64,000 nucleotides of DNA from Salinisphaera hydrothermalis (GTDB lineage Bacteria; Pseudomonadota; Gammaproteobacteria; Nevskiales; Salinisphaeraceae): NCBI RefSeq assembly GCF_040361195.1, contig NZ_APNE01000009.1, one strand, 5' to 3'. The translations under genes were made by a program, and so were the position numbers. Shown here piece after piece: positions 50,247 to 58,678 of this stretch; positions within the stretch are counted from its first letter, which is position 1; every line of letters begins with the position of its first letter. The notes under the pieces were generated by a model. That model was not told the origin of the DNA. It did no database searches and saw nothing but the letters and a program-made list of their open reading frames with translations.

Positions 50247-52100
50247 ATGAATCGTTATCCGCTGTGGAAATATCTACTGCTCGTCGTCGTGCTGGTCGTC
50301 GGCGTGCTCTATGCGCTGCCCAATTTGTTCGGCGAACAGCCGGCGGTCCAGATATCGCGGGCCAACGGCGACGCGGCGACCGCGCAGTTGGAAGACCGCG
50401 TCAAGACCATTCTGTCCAACGCGGACATTCCGGCACAGACCGTGACCTTGAACGATGGCCGCCTGCTGGCGCGCTACGGCGGGACGGACGAACAACTCAA
50501 GGCCGCTGACGCCCTCAAGCGCAAGCTGGGGGACAACTATACGGTCGCACTGAATCTCGCACCGTCCACGCCGGGCTGGTTGCGGGCGATTAGCGCCCAG
50601 CCGATGTCGCTGGGCCTCGACCTGCGCGGCGGGGTGCATTTCCTGCTCCAGGTCGACATGGACACGGTGTTCAAGGACACCTACGAGCGCTACGCCCGCG
50701 ACGTGCCGCACTATCTGCGCGACCAGTCGATCCGCTATCAGCGGGCGTATCGCGACGGCGATTCGATCAGGTTGATCTTCCCGAACGCCGCTGCCATGAA
50801 CAAGGCACAGGACGCGCTGCCGAGCCAGTTCAGCAACCTGCAGTTCAAGGCGGCGCCGAACGCCGAGAACACGCTCGTGGCCACGCTCACGCCCAGCCGC
50901 AAGCACGATATTCGCAACTTCGCGCTGGAGCAGAACCTCACCACGCTGCGTAATCGCGTCAACGAACTCGGCGTGGCCGAGCCGCTGGTCCAGCGTCAGG
51001 GGCAGGATCGGATCGTGGTGGAACTGCCGGGCGTGCAGGACACGGCCCAGGCCAAGCGTCTGCTCGGCAAGACGGCCACGCTTCAGTATCGTCTCGTGGC
51101 CCAGGGCCATGACCCGGAGCAGGCAGAGAAAACCGGCAATATCCCGGAAGGCACGCAGCTGTATCACATGAAGAACGGGCAGCCGATCCTGCTCAAGGAC
51201 GATGTGATCGCTTCGGGTGATCAATTGGTGGACGCCTCGGCCGGCTTCGACCAGAAGACCAATCAACCGGCGGTATTCGTCACGCTCGACGGGCAGGCCG
51301 CCAGCAAGATGTTCAACGTAACCTCGTCGCACATCGGCGATCCGATGGCGGTGCTGTATACCGAGACCCGCTTCGAGACGCATTACAAGAACGGCAAGAA
51401 GGTCACCACGCAGCACAAGGAACAGAAGGTCATCAGCGTGGCCACGATCCAGAGTGCGTTCGGCAAGCGCTTCCAGACCACGGGTCTGCAGCGGGGCGAG
51501 GCCCATGACCTGGCGCTACTGCTGCGCGCGGGCGCGCTGGCGGCCCCGGTTAATATCGTGTCCGAGCGTACGATCGGGCCGAGCCTGGGTGCTGATAACA
51601 TCGCCGAGGGCGAGCGGGCGGTCGTGGTCGGCTTCCTGGTCGTCGTGGCCTTCATGGCGATCTACTACGGCATGTTCGGCATCATCGCCGACCTGGCGTT
51701 GTTCATGAATCTGGTGCTGGTGGTCGCCGCGCTGTCGATCATCCAGGCCACGCTCACGTTGCCGGGTATTGCCGGTATCGTGCTGACGATCGGTATGGCC
51801 GTGGATGCCAACGTGCTGATCTTCGAGCGTATTCGCGAGGAGCTGGATGCGGGCAATACGCCGCAGTCGGCGATCAAGACCGGCTACGACAAGGCGTTTA
51901 CCTCGATCTTCGATGCCAACATCACGACGCTGATTGCCGCTCTGATGCTGTTCGGTTTCGGCACCGGCCCGGTCAAGGGCTTCGCCGTGACACTGAGCCT
52001 CGGCATCGTCACCTCGATGTTCACCGCGATCATCGGTACGCGAGCGGTGGTGAACCTGATCTACGGCCGTCGCAAGCGGCTCAAAAAGCTCTCGATCTAG
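50247..52100 (+). CDS. secD: Protein translocase subunit SecD
   Basis: A 617-residue RND-fold subunit that uses proton flow to help release proteins on the periplasmic face. It has an N-terminal helix (YLLLVVVLVVGVLYALPNLFG), a large periplasmic P1 domain, LGLDLRGGVHFLLQVD, and a five-helix C-terminal part with GPSLGADNI and GMAVDANVLIFERIREEL. Ten bp separate it from secF, with GGAG at 52100-52103 for secF. Confidence 0.97.
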   Translation: MNRYPLWKYLLLVVVLVVGVLYALPNLFGEQPAVQISRANGDAATAQLEDRVKTILSNADIPAQTVTLNDGRLLARYGGTDEQLKAADALKRKLGDNYTVALNLAPSTPGWLRAISAQPMSLGLDLRGGVHFLLQVDMDTVFKDTYERYARDVPHYLRDQSIRYQRAYRDGDSIRLIFPNAAAMNKAQDALPSQFSNLQFKAAPNAENTLVATLTPSRKHDIRNFALEQNLTTLRNRVNELGVAEPLVQRQGQDRIVVELPGVQDTAQAKRLLGKTATLQYRLVAQGHDPEQAEKTGNIPEGTQLYHMKNGQPILLKDDVIASGDQLVDASAGFDQKTNQPAVFVTLDGQAASKMFNVTSSHIGDPMAVLYTETRFETHYKNGKKVTTQHKEQKVISVATIQSAFGKRFQTTGLQRGEAHDLALLLRAGALAAPVNIVSERTIGPSLGADNIAEGERAVVVGFLVVVAFMAIYYGMFGIIADLALFMNLVLVVAALSIIQATLTLPGIAGIVLTIGMAVDANVLIFERIREELDAGNTPQSAIKTGYDKAFTSIFDANITTLIAALMLFGFGTGPVKGFAVTLSLGIVTSMFTAIIGTRAVVNLIYGRRKRLKKLSI

Positions 52101-52110
52101 GAGCCCTGCC

Positions 52111-53052
52111 ATGCGTCTGATCAAGTCCAACACCAAGATCGATTTCATCGGCAAAGGCCGCTATGCGGTAATCGTGTCGGCGCTCGTGTTGCTCGTGTCC
52201 TGCGTGTCGCTGGGCGTCGGCAAGCTCTCGTTCGGCATCGACTTCACCGGCGGCGTGGTGGTGCATGTCCAGTACCCGCAGGAGGTCAACCTCAACAAGG
52301 TGCGTGGCGCGCTCAGCGCCGCCGGCTACAAGCAGCCGACCGTCCAGCACTTCGGCAGTGCCGAAACCGCGCTGATCCGGTTGCCGGCCTCGGCTGGCAA
52401 GAAGGCGGCGACCGTGGGCGACAAGGTAATGGATGCGCTCAAGTCCGGCCCGCCGGGCGCGAAGCTGCAGTCGGTCGAGTTCGTCGGCCCGCAGGTCGGA
52501 AACGAGCTGGTGAACAAGGGCGCGCTTGCGCTGCTCTACACCGTGATTGCAATTCTCATCTATGTCATCTTTCGCTTCCACTGGAAGCTCGCGACCGGCG
52601 CCGTGGCCGCGCTGGTGCATGATATCGTCATCACGCTGGGGGTGTTTTCGCTCACCCACATGGATTTCGATCTCACCGTGCTCGCGGCACTGCTGGCCGT
52701 GCTCGGTTACTCGCTCAACGATACGATCGTGGTCTATGACCGTATCCGCGAGAACTTCCGGCGGATGCGCAAGGCCACGCCGAAGGAAGTCGCCAACGCT
52801 GCGATCAACCAGACACTGTCGCGCACGCTGATGACATCCGGCACCACGATCATGACGCTGCTGGCGCTGTTCTTCCTTGGCGGGCCGGTGATTCACGGCT
52901 TCGCCGCGGCGCTGCTGGTGGGCATCGTCACCGGCACGTACTCGTCGATCTTCGTGGCCAGCGCGTTGGCGCTGTACTTCAAGCTATCCGCCCAGGATCT
53001 CTTCCCGCCGAAGGAAGAGGATGCAGAGAAGGCAGCGCGCGTCACGCGTTAG
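52111..53052 (+). CDS. secF: Protein translocase subunit SecF
   Basis: A 313-residue partner of SecD. It shows the SecF signatures FGIDFTGGVVVHV, the first periplasmic domain, GYSLNDTIVVYDRIRENFRRM and FSLTHMDFDLTVLAALLAVLGYS, with six membrane helices. It ends the tgt-yajC-secD-secF unit, 25 bp before a strong terminator. Confidence 0.97.
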   Translation: MRLIKSNTKIDFIGKGRYAVIVSALVLLVSCVSLGVGKLSFGIDFTGGVVVHVQYPQEVNLNKVRGALSAAGYKQPTVQHFGSAETALIRLPASAGKKAATVGDKVMDALKSGPPGAKLQSVEFVGPQVGNELVNKGALALLYTVIAILIYVIFRFHWKLATGAVAALVHDIVITLGVFSLTHMDFDLTVLAALLAVLGYSLNDTIVVYDRIRENFRRMRKATPKEVANAAINQTLSRTLMTSGTTIMTLLALFFLGGPVIHGFAAALLVGIVTGTYSSIFVASALALYFKLSAQDLFPPKEEDAEKAARVTR

Positions 53053-53076
53053 CGATGACCTGAAACCGAGTGAACG

Positions 53077-53108
53077 AAAAGGCCGTCGATGACTCGACGG
53101 CCTTTTTT
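53077..53108 (+). terminator. Rho-independent terminator after secF
   Basis: AAAAGGCCGTCGA (53077-53089), loop TGAC, TCGACGGCCTTTT with further T residues to 53108: a 13-bp perfect stem flanked by A-tract and T-tract, so it can work in both directions. Confidence 0.93.
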
Positions 53109-53117
53109 ATGCGCACG

Positions 53118-53457
53118 ATTGCGCCGGCTCAGCGATGCACGTAGGCCGGCACGCCGGGTGCAGACTGAAAGCAGCGGTGCGCGTTCGGCATCATCGTGTA
53201 TTAAATCGAGTACAGGGGGATTCACGGCCGCCGCGCGGCTGCCTCGCCCGCCGAGCACGAGCAGCGCGTCGAGCGCGCCAGCGTCGTGTCGGGCCTCAGC
53301 GCCAGCCCCTTGGCACAGCGAATGCCGGCGCCGGACTCGCCGATGAGCAGTCGCTCCTCGGGTCTGTTGTCCTAATCGGCCCAGACGCCGATGAGTACCA
53401 GGGCCCGAATAGATCGAGCTCTTCGAGCCCGTCGAAGACGAGAAAACCGAAACGCAT
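53118..53457 (-). pseudogene. Decayed DJ-1/PfpI family gene
   Basis: Fragments of a DJ-1/PfpI (isonitrile-hydratase-like) protein lie in shifting frames on the minus strand. From ATG 53457 frame 1 gives MRFGFLVFDGLEELDLFGPW. A shift to the next frame gives LIGVWAD, a TAG stop, then RPEERLLIGESGAGIRCAKGLAL. A third frame gives LDALLVLGGRGSR and NPPVLDLIHDDAERAPLLSVCT, where the Cys is the family nucleophile. The 3' third of the family is missing, running into the secF terminator. At least two frameshifts, one stop and a truncation make it non-functional. Confidence 0.8.
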
Positions 53458-53528
53458 GTAGATAGCCGCGTCGGGAATGACGCGATCAGCATGCCGGGCG
53501 AGCACCCGCCCGGCCCAGGGTGTTGCGA

Positions 53529-54323
53529 TCAGCGCCCGCCGCGCGGTGTTTTCACGATCTTGTCGAGCATCTGCGGGTAGAGCTTCGGGTTGGTCGCCAG
53601 GATATTGCCGGTTTCCAGCGGGTCCGCGTCGTTGTCGTGGGCATCGCTGGCGATGCCGCCGGCGGCACGCACCATCAGCATGCCGGCCGCCAGATCCCAG
53701 GCCGACAGGCCGATTTCCCAATAGCCGTCGAGCCGGCCGGCGGCGACATAGGCGAGATCGAGCGCGGCCGAACCGGAGTGGCGCATATGGCCGCTCGCCG
53801 ACAGCATGCGGTTGTACAACGGCATGTAGCTGGCGATATCGCCATGCCGGCGATAGGCAAAACCCGTGGACAGCACGGCTTCGCGCAGGCGCACCGTATG
53901 AGATACCCGCATGCGGCGGCCGTCGACGCTTGAGCCCTTGCCGCGTTCGGCCACGAACAGCTCGTCCTTGACCGGGTCGTAGATGACGCCGTGTTCGACC
54001 ACGCCGTTGATGCGACAGGCGATCGACACACAGAAGTGCGGGATGCCGCGCATGAAGTTCATCGTGCCGTCGATCGGATCGATGATCCAGACGGTATCCG
54101 ATTCGCCGATATCGCCCGATTCCTCGGCCAGGAAGGCATGATCCGGATAGTTGCGCCGGATCGTGTCGATGATCGTGGCTTCCGAGCGCTGATCCGCCTC
54201 GGTCACGTAATCGTTCTCGGCCTTCTGGGTGACCTGGCCGGTATCGCCACGGCGGTAATACGAGAGGATAACGTCACCGGCACGGCGCGCGGCGGTGACT
54301 GCGATATTGGTCAGGGGTTGCAT
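53529..54323 (-). CDS. suhB: Inositol-1-monophosphatase family protein SuhB
   Basis: A 264-residue magnesium-dependent phosphatase. Motifs DYVTEADQRSE, FLAEESGDIG, WIIDPIDGTMNFMRGIPHF (metal site DPIDGT) and the C-terminal YWEIGLSAWDLAAGMLMVRAAGG are all present. In E. coli SuhB also joins the rRNA antitermination complex. It is divergent from trmJ with 71 bp between starts, the usual neighbourhood. Confidence 0.96.
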   Translation of the reverse strand: MQPLTNIAVTAARRAGDVILSYYRRGDTGQVTQKAENDYVTEADQRSEATIIDTIRRNYPDHAFLAEESGDIGESDTVWIIDPIDGTMNFMRGIPHFCVSIACRINGVVEHGVIYDPVKDELFVAERGKGSSVDGRRMRVSHTVRLREAVLSTGFAYRRHGDIASYMPLYNRMLSASGHMRHSGSAALDLAYVAAGRLDGYWEIGLSAWDLAAGMLMVRAAGGIASDAHDNDADPLETGNILATNPKLYPQMLDKIVKTPRGGR

Positions 54324-54394
54324 GAAGCGGGCGCCTAAAAAGAAGCTAGCGTAACATTAGCGCCCTCGTATTTCCCTCTGATCAACGTCTGCCC

Positions 54395-55216
54395 ATGAGC
54401 GATTCCGAGTCCGAGCACCCGACGCCCGACGCCGCCGCGTTGTCGCGACTGCGCATCGTGCTCGTCGGGGCGCAGCATCCGGGCAATATCGGCGCGGCCG
54501 CGCGCGCGATGAAGGTGATGGGGCTGTCCGATCTCGCGCTGGTCGCACCCGAGCGCTACCCGGATGCCGAAGCCACGGCGCGCGCTTCCGGCGCGGACGA
54601 TGTGCTGGCTGCCGCGCGGGTGTACGACTCGCTGGATGAGGCCGTTGCCGATTGCGTGCTCACGATCGGCACCAGTGCGCGTACCCGGCGCACCCAGTGG
54701 CCGTTGATCGACGCGCGCGATGCCGCGACCCGCGCCGTGGCTGCCACGGTGAACGGGCCGGTCGCGCTGGTGTTCGGCCGCGAGCGGTCGGGGTTGAACA
54801 ACGCCGAGCTCGATCGCTGCCAGCTGCATTTGCAGGTGCCCACCAATCCCGAATACAGCTCGCTCAACCTGGCGGCGGCGGTGCAGGTCGTGGCCTACGA
54901 GCTGCGCGTGGCGAGTGGCCACGGCATCGCGGCGAGTCCGGCGCACGAGCCGGTGCCCGCGGCCGATATGGAAGGCTTGTTTCAGCACTGGCACGACGTG
55001 CTGGTCGCGGCCGGTTTTCTCGATCCGGACGAGCCGCGCATCCTGATGCGCCGCCTGCGACGGCTGTTCAATCGCGCCGCGCCGGATCGTATCGAGACCA
55101 ATATTCTGCGCGGCGCGCTTCGTGCGCTGGATCCGCGCGGTCTTCCCAATCGCCAGGCGAGTCCGTCATCGCAGAAAAAAACGGAAAAACAGCCGCCGTC
55201 GGCCTCCGGGGATTGA
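54395..55216 (+). CDS. trmJ: tRNA (cytidine/uridine-2'-O)-methyltransferase TrmJ
   Basis: A 273-residue SPOUT methyltransferase that 2'-O-methylates position 32 of tRNAs. RIVLVGAQHPGNIGAAARAMKVMGL is the N-terminal motif with the catalytic Asn/Arg region, followed by VALVFGRERSGLNNAELDRC and NPEYSSLNLAAAVQVVAYEL, the knotted cofactor-binding end. The C-terminal 100 residues are the family's helical domain plus a charged tail. Confidence 0.95.
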   Translation: MSDSESEHPTPDAAALSRLRIVLVGAQHPGNIGAAARAMKVMGLSDLALVAPERYPDAEATARASGADDVLAAARVYDSLDEAVADCVLTIGTSARTRRTQWPLIDARDAATRAVAATVNGPVALVFGRERSGLNNAELDRCQLHLQVPTNPEYSSLNLAAAVQVVAYELRVASGHGIAASPAHEPVPAADMEGLFQHWHDVLVAAGFLDPDEPRILMRRLRRLFNRAAPDRIETNILRGALRALDPRGLPNRQASPSSQKKTEKQPPSASGD

Positions 55217-55364
55217 CGGCTCTGCTGAGATGATGGCCTGTAGACTTGATCTCAGCGCTTTCGGCCCGAAATAGCCGTCTACAATCGAATGCATGCGCGC
55301 GATAGCGCGCGCCGGCGACAGGCCGCGCCGCCCATACCCGCGGCGCCACGTTTGGGAATAGCCG

Positions 55365-56099
55365 ATGTTTGCTCGCTTCAAGGAAGATCTGCACGCGATA
55401 TTCGAACGCGACCCCGCCGCCCGCAGCGTGTGGGAAGTCGTGCTCGCCTATCCGGGACTGCACGCCATCTGGTGGCACCGGGTCGCGCACTGGTGCTGGA
55501 CGCACGGCATGAAGTTGATCGCGCGGATCATCTCCAATATTTCGCGTTGGCTCACCGGCATCGAGATTCATCCGGGCGCCGTGATCGGCCGGCGATTCTT
55601 CATCGACCATGGTTTTGGCGTCACCATCGGCGAAACCACGGTCATTGGTGACGACTGCACGATCTATCAGGGGGTCACGCTCGGCGGGACGAGCTGGAGC
55701 CCCGGCAAGCGACATCCCACGCTGGAAAACGATGTCGTCGTCGGCGCCGGCGCCAAGGTGCTTGGCCCGTTCACCGTCGGCGAGGGCGCGCGTATCGGTT
55801 CCAACGCCGTGGTGGTCAAGGAAGTGCCGCCTGGCTGCACGGCGGTCGGCGTGCCGGCCAAACTGGTCAAATGCAAGGACGGCACGCCCGAGGACCGGCG
55901 TAAGGAAACCGCGGATCGTATCGGTTTCTCTATGTACGGCGTCACCCAGGACATGCCCGACCCGGTCGCGCGCGGCATCGATGCCATGCTCGATCATATC
56001 GATGCGCTGGAGCGCCGGCAGGACGAGCTGGAACGGCTCACCAAGCAGCTGAGCTCGCGCCTGGACGAGGACGAGCGCTCGACTACTGATCGCGTCTGA
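55365..56099 (+). CDS. cysE: Serine O-acetyltransferase
   Basis: Acetylates serine with acetyl-CoA, the first step of cysteine synthesis. The 244-residue protein begins MFARFKEDLHAIFERDPAARS like the isc-linked SAT type, has HRVAHWCW, and then a left-handed hexapeptide-repeat helix (IEIHPGAVIGRRFFIDHG, TVIGDDCTIYQGVTLGGT, NAVVVKEVPPGCTAVGVPAK). The extra 50-residue C-terminal tail is coiled-coil-like. It ends 1 bp before the desulfurase gene, so cysteine supply and sulfur use are linked. Confidence 0.95.
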   Translation: MFARFKEDLHAIFERDPAARSVWEVVLAYPGLHAIWWHRVAHWCWTHGMKLIARIISNISRWLTGIEIHPGAVIGRRFFIDHGFGVTIGETTVIGDDCTIYQGVTLGGTSWSPGKRHPTLENDVVVGAGAKVLGPFTVGEGARIGSNAVVVKEVPPGCTAVGVPAKLVKCKDGTPEDRRKETADRIGFSMYGVTQDMPDPVARGIDAMLDHIDALERRQDELERLTKQLSSRLDEDERSTTDRV

Positions 56100-56100
56100 G

Positions 56101-57267
56101 ATGAGCGCGTCGATCTATCTCGATCACGCCGCGACCGCGCCGCTTGCGCCCGGGGTGGCGGAGGTCATGCACGACGTGCTGGTTGGCGCGCCGGGCAATC
56201 CGTCGTCGCAGCACGCCGAGGGGCGAGCAGCCTGTGCGCATATCGACGCGGCCGCCGAGAAGGTGGCCGGGCTGATCGGCGCCGAGCCGCGCGAGATCGT
56301 CTGGACCTCCGGTGCGACCGAATCATCGAACCTGGCCCTGCGCGGCGTGGCGGAGTTCATCGGCGCCGGCGCACGCATCGTCTCGGTGGTTACCGAGCAT
56401 CCGGCGACGCGCGATACGCTCTCGGCGCTGGCCAAACAAGGCGTGACCGTCGACTGGCTGGAAGTCGACGCCCATGGTGCGATCGATCACGACGCGCTGG
56501 CCGCCTCACTGGCACAAGGCCCGGATCTCGTATCGATCATGCAGGTCAACAACGAAACCGGCGTGATTCATGATGTGCCGGCGATCGCCGAACAATGCGC
56601 CGCGGCCGGCGTCGCGCTGCATGTGGATGCGGCCCAGAGCCTGGGCCGACTGCCGATCGATGTGTCGGCGACGCCGATCGCACTGATGTCGTTGTCGGCC
56701 CACAAGATCGGCGGTCCCAAAGGCATCGGTGCGCTCTATGTCCGTCGCCGCGCACCGAAGATCGGTGTTGCGGCCCAGATCATCGGTGGCGGCCAGCAGC
56801 GTGGCCTGCGCGCCGGCACGTTGCCGACGCATCAGATCGCGGGTTTCGGCGCGGCGGCAGCACAGGCAGCGCGCCACGGCATCGCATCGCAACCGGAATG
56901 GGCGCGGCTGCGAGAGCGGCTATGGCAAGGCATGGCGCCGCTGGGCGGACTGCTGCGCAACGGCCGGCCCGAAACCACGGCGGCGCCGTTCTTGAGCGTG
57001 AGCGTCACCGGCGTGCACGGTGCGGCATTGATCACTGGATTGAATGAGGGCGAGCCGGCGCTCGCGGTCTCGACCGGGGCCGCCTGCAGCGCGGCCAAGG
57101 GCGAGTCGTCGCACGTCGTACGCGCGATGGGGCGCTCGCCGCGCGAGGCAGCCGCGACCATCCGGTTTTCGCTTGGCCCGGGCGTGGACGAGGTCGCTAT
57201 CGATGCCGCCGCTCAACGTTTCCGTGACGAAGTCAGGCGACTGCGGACACTGGCTGAGGCGGCATGA
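56101..57267 (+). CDS. Cysteine desulfurase (IscS/NifS-like, lacking IscS C-terminal tail)
   Basis: A 388-residue PLP enzyme removing sulfur from cysteine. IYLDHAATAPL, TSGATESSNLAL, the EHPATRD histidine, MQVNNETGVI, HVDAAQSLGRLPID, the PLP lysine in SLSAHKIGGPKGIGAL and the catalytic cysteine in STGAACSAAKGESSHV are present. It is more divergent than IscS and ends LRTLAEAA without the tail that in E. coli IscS docks IscU. It occupies the slot iscS holds in relatives (after cysE), but no iscR precedes it. Confidence 0.92.
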   Translation: MSASIYLDHAATAPLAPGVAEVMHDVLVGAPGNPSSQHAEGRAACAHIDAAAEKVAGLIGAEPREIVWTSGATESSNLALRGVAEFIGAGARIVSVVTEHPATRDTLSALAKQGVTVDWLEVDAHGAIDHDALAASLAQGPDLVSIMQVNNETGVIHDVPAIAEQCAAAGVALHVDAAQSLGRLPIDVSATPIALMSLSAHKIGGPKGIGALYVRRRAPKIGVAAQIIGGGQQRGLRAGTLPTHQIAGFGAAAAQAARHGIASQPEWARLRERLWQGMAPLGGLLRNGRPETTAAPFLSVSVTGVHGAALITGLNEGEPALAVSTGAACSAAKGESSHVVRAMGRSPREAAATIRFSLGPGVDEVAIDAAAQRFRDEVRRLRTLAEAA

Positions 57268-57641
57268 ATCGCGGCGCCGCCGATGACGCCATCCGGGCGC
57301 GCTTTCTGCGGCCGACATACGCGGTGGATGCCGATGCGGTCGATGCCTGGCCGGCCAGCGGCGCGGCGGATACGCCCGGCGAGGATGCGCGCTGCCGGGT
57401 GTTTCTCGCCGTTGGCAACGACGGCCGGCTGAAAGCGGCGTTCGCGGCGTTCGGGCCGCCGGTCGTGATCGCGTGCGCGGACTGGATTTGTGAACGCGTG
57501 ACGGCTCAAACAGTCGAAATCACGCATACTGTTACACTCGCCGATGTCGAGAAGGCATTGGCTCTGACCCCGACTCAGCGATACGCTGGGTTGCTGGCGA
57601 TCGACGCGTTGTCCAACGCGGTGATCAATCTGGGACAATAG
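57264..57641 (+). CDS. IscU/NifU-like scaffold protein lacking the ligand cysteines
   Basis: A 125-residue protein that fits the IscU fold by position and pattern (VFLAVGNDGRLKAAFAAFG, then a helix and LAIDALSNAVINL at the end), but the three cluster cysteines are not where expected. One possible equivalent remains (Cys44); the FGC position is FGP (Pro65) and the HCS position reads YAG. Two other cysteines (71 and 76) lie in a following helix. It overlaps the desulfurase by ATGA. It is probably a structural or regulatory relic of the scaffold, or a divergent sulfur acceptor. Confidence 0.75.
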   Translation: MNRGAADDAIRARFLRPTYAVDADAVDAWPASGAADTPGEDARCRVFLAVGNDGRLKAAFAAFGPPVVIACADWICERVTAQTVEITHTVTLADVEKALALTPTQRYAGLLAIDALSNAVINLGQ

Positions 57642-57644
57642 GTT

Positions 57645-57992
57645 ATGAGCGAAACGACACTGCAAACCGAAGATCTGCGGGTAACCGAAGCAGCCGCCGA
57701 GCGCATCAAGTACCAGCTCGAAAAGCGGGGCCATGGTCTGGGCCTGCGCGTGGGCGTGCGCAAATCCGGCTGCAGCGGTTATATGTACACGATGGACTAT
57801 GCCGACGAGATCGGCGAGGACGACGACGTCTTCGAAAGCCACGGCGCCAAGGTCGTGGTGGCCCATAAGCACATGTCCGTTCTCGCGGGCACGACGGTCG
57901 ACTTCCGTTCGGAAGGCTTGAATCGCATGTTCCGGTTCGACAACCCGCACGCCAAGAATGCCTGTGGCTGCGGTGAGTCTTTCATGGTGTAG
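57645..57992 (+). CDS. IscA/ErpA/SufA-type iron-sulfur carrier
   Basis: A 115-residue A-type carrier. The three conserved cysteines are kept (GCSGYMY and NACGCGESFMV), as is LRVGVRKSGCSGYMYTMDY. It would hold or deliver Fe-S clusters. It starts 3 bp after the IscU-like gene. Which A-type subgroup (IscA or SufA) is not decidable by eye. A 223-bp stretch to ndk follows with no gene. Confidence 0.93.
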   Translation: MSETTLQTEDLRVTEAAAERIKYQLEKRGHGLGLRVGVRKSGCSGYMYTMDYADEIGEDDDVFESHGAKVVVAHKHMSVLAGTTVDFRSEGLNRMFRFDNPHAKNACGCGESFMV

Positions 57993-58215
57993 CGTCTCGG
58001 CTGTGCCGTCCGGCGCGGCTTGGGCGCCGCGGCAGGCAAACGGGACGCAGCGAGCGCCGGCTGACCGATAGCAAACCGGCGTTCGCGTACGCGTCCATTC
58101 ATTCGATACCCTGACAGGGCGGGCTTGTCCGCGATACAATGCCGGGTTATCCGCGCGTATACGCCGCGAGCGTCCGGCGGATATCAACCATCGTATTGTT
58201 TTTGTAGGAGAATCC

Positions 58216-58641
58216 ATGGCCGCTGAGCGCACCCTGTCGATCATCAAACCCGACGCAGTCGCCAAGAACGTGATCGGCGAAATCTATCGCCGCTTCGAAA
58301 ACGCCGACCTGCGCATCGTGGGCGCCCGTATGGTCCATCTGTCGCGCGAAGAGGCAGAGAAGTTCTACGCTGTCCATTCCGAGCGTCCGTTCTTCAACGC
58401 CCTGGTGGAGTTCATGATCTCGGGCCCGGTCATGGTCCAGGTTCTGGAAGGCGAGAACGCCATCGCCAAGAACCGCGATCTGATGGGCGCCACCAACCCG
58501 AAGGAAGCCGAAGCCGGCACCATTCGTGGTGACTTCGCCGAGTCCATCGACGCCAACGCCGTACACGGCTCGGACGGCGAAGATACCGCCGCAGCCGAGA
58601 TCGACTTCTTCTTCGGCCAGGGCGGCATCTGCCCGCGCTAA
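58216..58641 (+). CDS. ndk: Nucleoside diphosphate kinase
   Basis: Balances nucleoside triphosphates by transferring phosphate through a histidine. The 141-residue protein has RTLSIIKPDAVAKN, RPFFNALVEFMISGPV, GATNPKEAEAGTIRGDFA and the active-site NAVHGSD. AGGAG at 58206-58210 lies five bases before ATG 58216. It keeps its usual place between the Fe-S genes and rlmN. Confidence 0.97.
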   Translation: MAAERTLSIIKPDAVAKNVIGEIYRRFENADLRIVGARMVHLSREEAEKFYAVHSERPFFNALVEFMISGPVMVQVLEGENAIAKNRDLMGATNPKEAEAGTIRGDFAESIDANAVHGSDGEDTAAAEIDFFFGQGGICPR

Positions 58642-58678
58642 CCGCGCCCGACCCGAAGTCCATCGGAACCGATTCGCC

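Noticed and set aside
55246..55285. TTGATC and TACAAT as a promoter for cysE
   Set aside because: The boxes are 28 bp apart, too far for a normal sigma-70 promoter; the TACAAT alone is not enough.
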